Shown one piece after another: positions 60,351 to 64,000 of a DNA stretch of 64,000 nt. The DNA is taken from the NCBI GenBank assembly GCA_011455275.1, contig CP015028.1, positions 656,911 to 720,910 on the forward strand. The letters are read 5' to 3'. Below the pieces are notes generated by a model that saw only the letters and a list, made by a program, of their open reading frames with translations, had not been told where the DNA came from and ran no database searches. The translations under genes and the position numbers were made by a program. The stretch comes from Pasteurellaceae bacterium Orientalotternb1. GTDB lineage: Bacteria > Pseudomonadota > Gammaproteobacteria > Enterobacterales > Pasteurellaceae. Every line of letters begins with the position of its first letter. The first letter of the stretch is position 1.

Positions 60351-60729
60351 TTAAATCTCATTTAATCAGGAAGAATATTATAAATATATAGCACACAGCA
60401 TTAACGTTACCATTAAAATGTTCATAAGCAACGGTAGAGAAATATATACAGTTCAAGACATTTATGTCGATAAGATCTGATCTAATTTCCCGTTATAACG
60501 GCACAAGCGGTCAGATTCTGCAAAAATTTTGCAAATAGAAAATTTGTGATCGAGTTCACAAATTTATCATTTTCTTTTTGCCTTTCTTACAGAAAGGCGT
60601 ATTTTGGCGTTCGTAGATTAAACTATATGGAAAGTGTATGAAATATAAAAGTGGCAAATAGTTTACAGCTCGGCTGTTTAAAGTCGTAGCGATAGGTAAC
60701 CTTTACGATAACCTTATTGAGATTAATTT
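60351..60729 (+). repeat. 379-bp intergenic repeat containing leader element, copy d
   Basis: No gene. Second copy of 56604-56982, same length. Uptake signal at 60503; palindrome TGTGA-TCGAGT-TCACA at 60545-60560; GCCTTTCTTACAGAAAGGC dyad, which matches copy b better than copy c, showing mixing between copies. Confidence 0.8.
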
Positions 60730-61374
60730 ATGCTTAAATTCTTAAAAAAACATCGTTGTTGTACAATTTCGTTCAGTCTATTACTTTCCATTTTTTGTTA
60801 CTTTTATCTTACTTGCTTCAGGTATATGGCAGATAAAAGTGATCATCGGCATTATCCAATTCCGCCATTAACGGAAACATGGTCAAAAACCATTGAGTAC
60901 AAATCACTACCGAACGTGAAATACAATAAATGCCTTATGCTATCCTTTGATTCTAAAAAACTAAAGGAAAACTTGAAAAATATTTTTGGAGAAAAATATT
61001 ACAATGAAGTTTATAGGTATGAATATAATCTTAAGTATACACTTCATCATATAAATAAAATAACTGAAGCAGAATTCTATCAAGAAGCTCAAGAAAAGCC
61101 ACACTTTGTACTAAAAATATATGAGAATAATAACTTAATTGAAGTTGTTGATCTGTATTTTTCATATATACAATGGGCAGAGAGAATAATGCATAATGGA
61201 ACGAGCTTACTCACCTTACAAATAATGTCTCGCCCAGGGTATAAAAAAAAGAGATGTTATTCCTTTGAGGAAAACACCCAATATAGATTAGAAATTATTA
61301 ACGATACCATTGTGCCTGAGTTTAAAGATGTGGATGTGTTTTTTTCCATAGGGCCGATTGAGCCTAAAATTTAA
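60730..61374 (+). CDS. W-family membrane-anchored protein, copy 3 (predicted partner of the RTX protein)
   Basis: 214 residues. It is a mosaic: the start follows copy 1, the middle (SKKLKENLKNIFGEKYYNEV, AERIMHNGTSLL) follows copy 2, and the last 40 residues (KKRCYSFEENTQYR onward) return to copy 1 exactly. This indicates gene conversion. It sits 32 bases upstream of the RTX gene in the same direction, like frpD before frpC in Neisseria, where FrpD binds the FrpC N-terminus. Confidence 0.6.
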   Translation: MLKFLKKHRCCTISFSLLLSIFCYFYLTCFRYMADKSDHRHYPIPPLTETWSKTIEYKSLPNVKYNKCLMLSFDSKKLKENLKNIFGEKYYNEVYRYEYNLKYTLHHINKITEAEFYQEAQEKPHFVLKIYENNNLIEVVDLYFSYIQWAERIMHNGTSLLTLQIMSRPGYKKKRCYSFEENTQYRLEIINDTIVPEFKDVDVFFSIGPIEPKI

Positions 61375-61406
61375 ATAGAAATAACTTATTTTATAGGAGA
61401 CTGGTT

Positions 61407-64000
61407 ATGTCTGAGAATAAATATACGGTAACATTCCGAATGGCAGAGAGAGGAGCTGCCTATGATAAACCAAATGATGGTAAAAAAGCGGAGGAGTCTA
61501 TTGGTGGGCACCTATGGTATGTTCTCTATCAAAATGGTGAGAAGGTACGAAGTGCAGGGTACCAATCTGTCGGAGGGAAACCTTATGGTTCTGGAAAAAT
61601 TACTGAGTATGATGAAGAGAGCTATATAAACTCGTCAGCATCAATTACGATTCAACTCAATCAGCAGCAGTTTGAGACACTATATGAGTTTGGTGACACA
61701 GAAGGTATAAATGCAAAAGCTATGGGCTTTGACCCAAAAACTTATGATGTGGCAATTCATAGCTGCGTTGGCTATGTGTTTAAAGCATTAAATTTAATAG
61801 GGTATAATCCAAGAGATATTAATCCACAAACAGTTTTTGCAGATTTTGATAGAGATCGAGGAGATCCAGAATTTCAAAGTATGGCAGATATAACCAATGC
61901 AATTGCTGGTGCGCCTGCGTTTGCATTTAAAGAAGTTATTCGCCTACTCGGTCAAAATGGTGCTATTGGTGCGGATGGCAATCGACTAATGCCTATTTCA
62001 GATAAACACCAAATCAAAACAACAATTATTGATAACAAGATTACTGGCTATGATGATCATAACGATAATATTTTAGGCGGTATTGGGAATGATCATCTTA
62101 TCGGTAAAAGTGGAGATGATATTCTAAGTGGTGGTGAAGGAAATGATACTCTAGATGGTGGTGATGGGGATGACATTTTAAGAGGAGGTAAAGGGAATGA
62201 TACTTTGAATGGCAGTGATGGAGATGATGTACTAAATGGTGGCGAAGGTAGTGATATTTTAAATGGAGGAAAAGGTCGTGATCGTTACTATGTGACTAAT
62301 GGGGATAAATTACTAGATTCAGATGGTAAAGGATATATTTATTTCTCTGAGAAGAATGAAAAAAGCGAGAGAAGAATATATTCAGGTTATATAACAAGTC
62401 TCCATGGCAATGCAATATTTGAAGGTGAAGGTTCAGATGGCGTGATGTATCGTTATGAAGCAGAGGGTATTTTTCCCAATCCGCCAGCATTTTTAAGTGC
62501 TGATGATTTTAGTTCTGAAGTGACAAGTTATTTTCATCAAAAGAACATAAAGAATAGTCAAAATGGTATCGCACAGGAAAGAATATGGGGCGGTAGCCGA
62601 TTTTCAGCATCAACACTTACTGTTACTAATTTAAAAACAAACGAGAAAATTAGAATTAAGAATTTTGAGAATGGCGATCTTAATATATTTTTAAATGATA
62701 TTGTTGTGATTGATGGAGGAGGAGAAATCCCCTCTCTGCTACCTATTTTAGCTTTTTCCCCTTCAAGTACCTGGTCAGCTAAAGATCATCAACAAAATAG
62801 AAATGAAGGTAGAGATTTAGATTCACCAGCAAATGATCCCAGTGGTTCACAAGGGAATCGCAATGGAAAAAGTGGAGAAACGAGTAATAACAATCGGGAA
62901 TCTGGCGGTGGAAATGCAGATGGTGGGCAAGGTGATGGAAACAGTGTAAGCGGTGGAAGTGGACGAAGCAGCCCAAATCAAAAAAATTATAACCCTGAAG
63001 TGTATGATCCATTAGTACTTGATTTAGATGGTGATGGTATTGAAACAATCGGTCATAATGGTCATTTAGGGGCGTTATTTGATCATGATTCAGATGGGAT
63101 TCGGACATCGACAGGTTGGATAAACGGTGATGATGCATTTTTGGTTTTAGATAGAAACCAAGATGGCAAAATAAATGATGCCAGTGAGTTATTTAGTGAT
63201 ACGGTAATGCTATCTGACAATACTCGCTCTAAACATGGTTTTTCTGCTTTAAGTGATTTAGATAGTAATAAGGATGGTGTTGTCAATACCCAAGATGATG
63301 CTTTTTCTCAATTACAGTTATGGAGAGATCTCAATCAAAATGGAATTAGTGAAACGAATGAACTATTCCAATTATCCGATTTTTCAATTAAAGGCTTACA
63401 TACCGCTTATGAAGAGCGTAATGATCATATGGCTGGGGGAAATATTCTAAGCCAGATTGGGAAATATGAAAAAAATGATGGCTCATTCGGGGTAATGGGC
63501 GATGTGAATTTTAGTTTTAATCCATTCTATAGTGAATATTCAGAAAAGCTGACACTAACTGAAGAACAACAGAAAGCGATTAATTTGAGAGGCGTAGGGC
63601 GAGTAAGAGATTTAAAAGAAGCTGCGACTTTATCACCTGAACTAGAATCATTGTTACAACAATATACTGTCGCAACGACTAGGCAAGCACAGTTAGCATT
63701 GCTTCCACAACTTCTTGAAAAATGGGCAGAAACGGATAAGCAATATCAAACCTATCAATTGCATTTAGAAAAAACGGTGGAAAGCAATGATCCTAATGCG
63801 CCCGTGGTTCGAGTAACACCAACTCAATTGCAAGCGATGCGTAATGCTACTCACGATCCTGTGGTTATGCAACGATTTGAAGAGAGCAAAGCTAAAATCT
63901 CAACAATTAATTCGCTCTATAATATGAATATTAATCAGCTTTATTATACCACGGATGATGATATTGATTATATTACTAATAAAGTGAATAGAATTTATGA
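61407..64000 (+). CDS. RTX protein with papain-like N-terminal domain and FrpC-type self-processing module (partial)
   Basis: At least 864 residues, open to the window end. Order: domain 1-135 shared with the gene at 59144, with H35 and C120; a linker; eight RTX nonapeptides at 224-295 (GGIGNDHLI, GGEGNDTLD and so on) that bind calcium after export; a unique region; a Gly/Ser/Asn-rich linker (about 460-530); then D534-P535 followed by LVLDLDGDGIE and four more EF-hand-like loops, the layout of the calcium-triggered self-processing module of FrpC and ApxIVA. AGGAGA before the ATG. It is the probable substrate of the transporter at 49559. Enzyme activity is inferred. Confidence 0.8.
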   Translation, partial: MSENKYTVTFRMAERGAAYDKPNDGKKAEESIGGHLWYVLYQNGEKVRSAGYQSVGGKPYGSGKITEYDEESYINSSASITIQLNQQQFETLYEFGDTEGINAKAMGFDPKTYDVAIHSCVGYVFKALNLIGYNPRDINPQTVFADFDRDRGDPEFQSMADITNAIAGAPAFAFKEVIRLLGQNGAIGADGNRLMPISDKHQIKTTIIDNKITGYDDHNDNILGGIGNDHLIGKSGDDILSGGEGNDTLDGGDGDDILRGGKGNDTLNGSDGDDVLNGGEGSDILNGGKGRDRYYVTNGDKLLDSDGKGYIYFSEKNEKSERRIYSGYITSLHGNAIFEGEGSDGVMYRYEAEGIFPNPPAFLSADDFSSEVTSYFHQKNIKNSQNGIAQERIWGGSRFSASTLTVTNLKTNEKIRIKNFENGDLNIFLNDIVVIDGGGEIPSLLPILAFSPSSTWSAKDHQQNRNEGRDLDSPANDPSGSQGNRNGKSGETSNNNRESGGGNADGGQGDGNSVSGGSGRSSPNQKNYNPEVYDPLVLDLDGDGIETIGHNGHLGALFDHDSDGIRTSTGWINGDDAFLVLDRNQDGKINDASELFSDTVMLSDNTRSKHGFSALSDLDSNKDGVVNTQDDAFSQLQLWRDLNQNGISETNELFQLSDFSIKGLHTAYEERNDHMAGGNILSQIGKYEKNDGSFGVMGDVNFSFNPFYSEYSEKLTLTEEQQKAINLRGVGRVRDLKEAATLSPELESLLQQYTVATTRQAQLALLPQLLEKWAETDKQYQTYQLHLEKTVESNDPNAPVVRVTPTQLQAMRNATHDPVVMQRFEESKAKISTINSLYNMNINQLYYTTDDDIDYITNKVNRIY

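Noticed and set aside
38800..64000. Insertion sequence, integrase or tRNA attachment site flanking the toxin island
   Set aside because: No transposase or integrase frame, terminal repeats or tRNA gene could be seen; spread by natural transformation fits the many uptake signals better.

Overview
The window is chromosomal DNA of a Pasteurellaceae bacterium. The gaps between genes are full of the 9-bp uptake signal core ACAAGCGGT (and its complement), usually followed by a TTTGCAAA tract. This is the Actinobacillus pleuropneumoniae-type signal, which points to the Actinobacillus/Mannheimia/Bibersteinia side of the family rather than to Haemophilus influenzae. Gene content fits: ArcA, NadR, ThiP/ThiQ, FtsN, DcuC and short HolC-type proteins. 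I cannot name the species.

Positions 1-38.8 kb are mostly conserved core genes, tightly packed on both strands: queH, a GNAT acetyltransferase, fabD, fabG, brnQ, mutM, an arginase-family gene, ftsN, thiPQ, mnmE, a LOG-family gene, a MazG-like gene, arcA, cdd, a Sel1-repeat protein, folB, plsY, valS, dcuC, holC, kbp, yfhL, nadR, prfC, rlmB, ribF, ileS, pssA, kdsC and yggS. The one clearly accessory item here is an AT-rich type II restriction-modification pair between valS and dcuC/holC. Its endonuclease matches what I recall of HinP1I, including the D62 and Q81-V-K83 residues, so GCGC is the predicted target.

Positions 38.9-53.1 kb hold an amplified secretion/toxin locus. Three very long serine-rich repeat proteins (the first broken by a stop codon) are each followed by a small four-helix membrane protein, and then by either a fragment or the complete copy of a HlyB-type type I secretion ABC transporter. 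Each internal transporter fragment is joined, at the same breakpoint, to the 3' half of yggS. The array therefore arose as a tandem duplication of the unit [yggS 3' half - effector - immunity-like gene - transporter 5' end]. Effector C-termini and their membrane-protein partners differ between units, and one orphan effector tip with its own partner remains. The intact transporter and a HlyD-type adaptor close the array.

Positions 53.1-64 kb are very AT-rich. They hold at least ten small genes for membrane-anchored proteins with periplasmic-type domains, in a few paralogous families, several of them duplicated or broken. A leader carrying perfect TGTGA-N6-TCACA palindromes recurs four times. 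Interspersed are effector remnants: a frameshifted glycine-zipper peptide, a free-standing copy of an N-terminal domain, and a 14-residue stub. The window ends inside a large RTX protein with a possible permuted papain-like domain (H35/C120), eight RTX nonapeptides, and an EF-hand module preceded by an Asp-Pro bond as in FrpC/ApxIVA self-processing proteins.

My reading, as inference, is that 38.9-64 kb is one type I secretion-linked interbacterial competition island. One exporter would serve two effector classes: serine-rich proteins with variable C-terminal tips, and RTX proteins with a variable N-terminal domain. Banks of immunity genes protect the producer.
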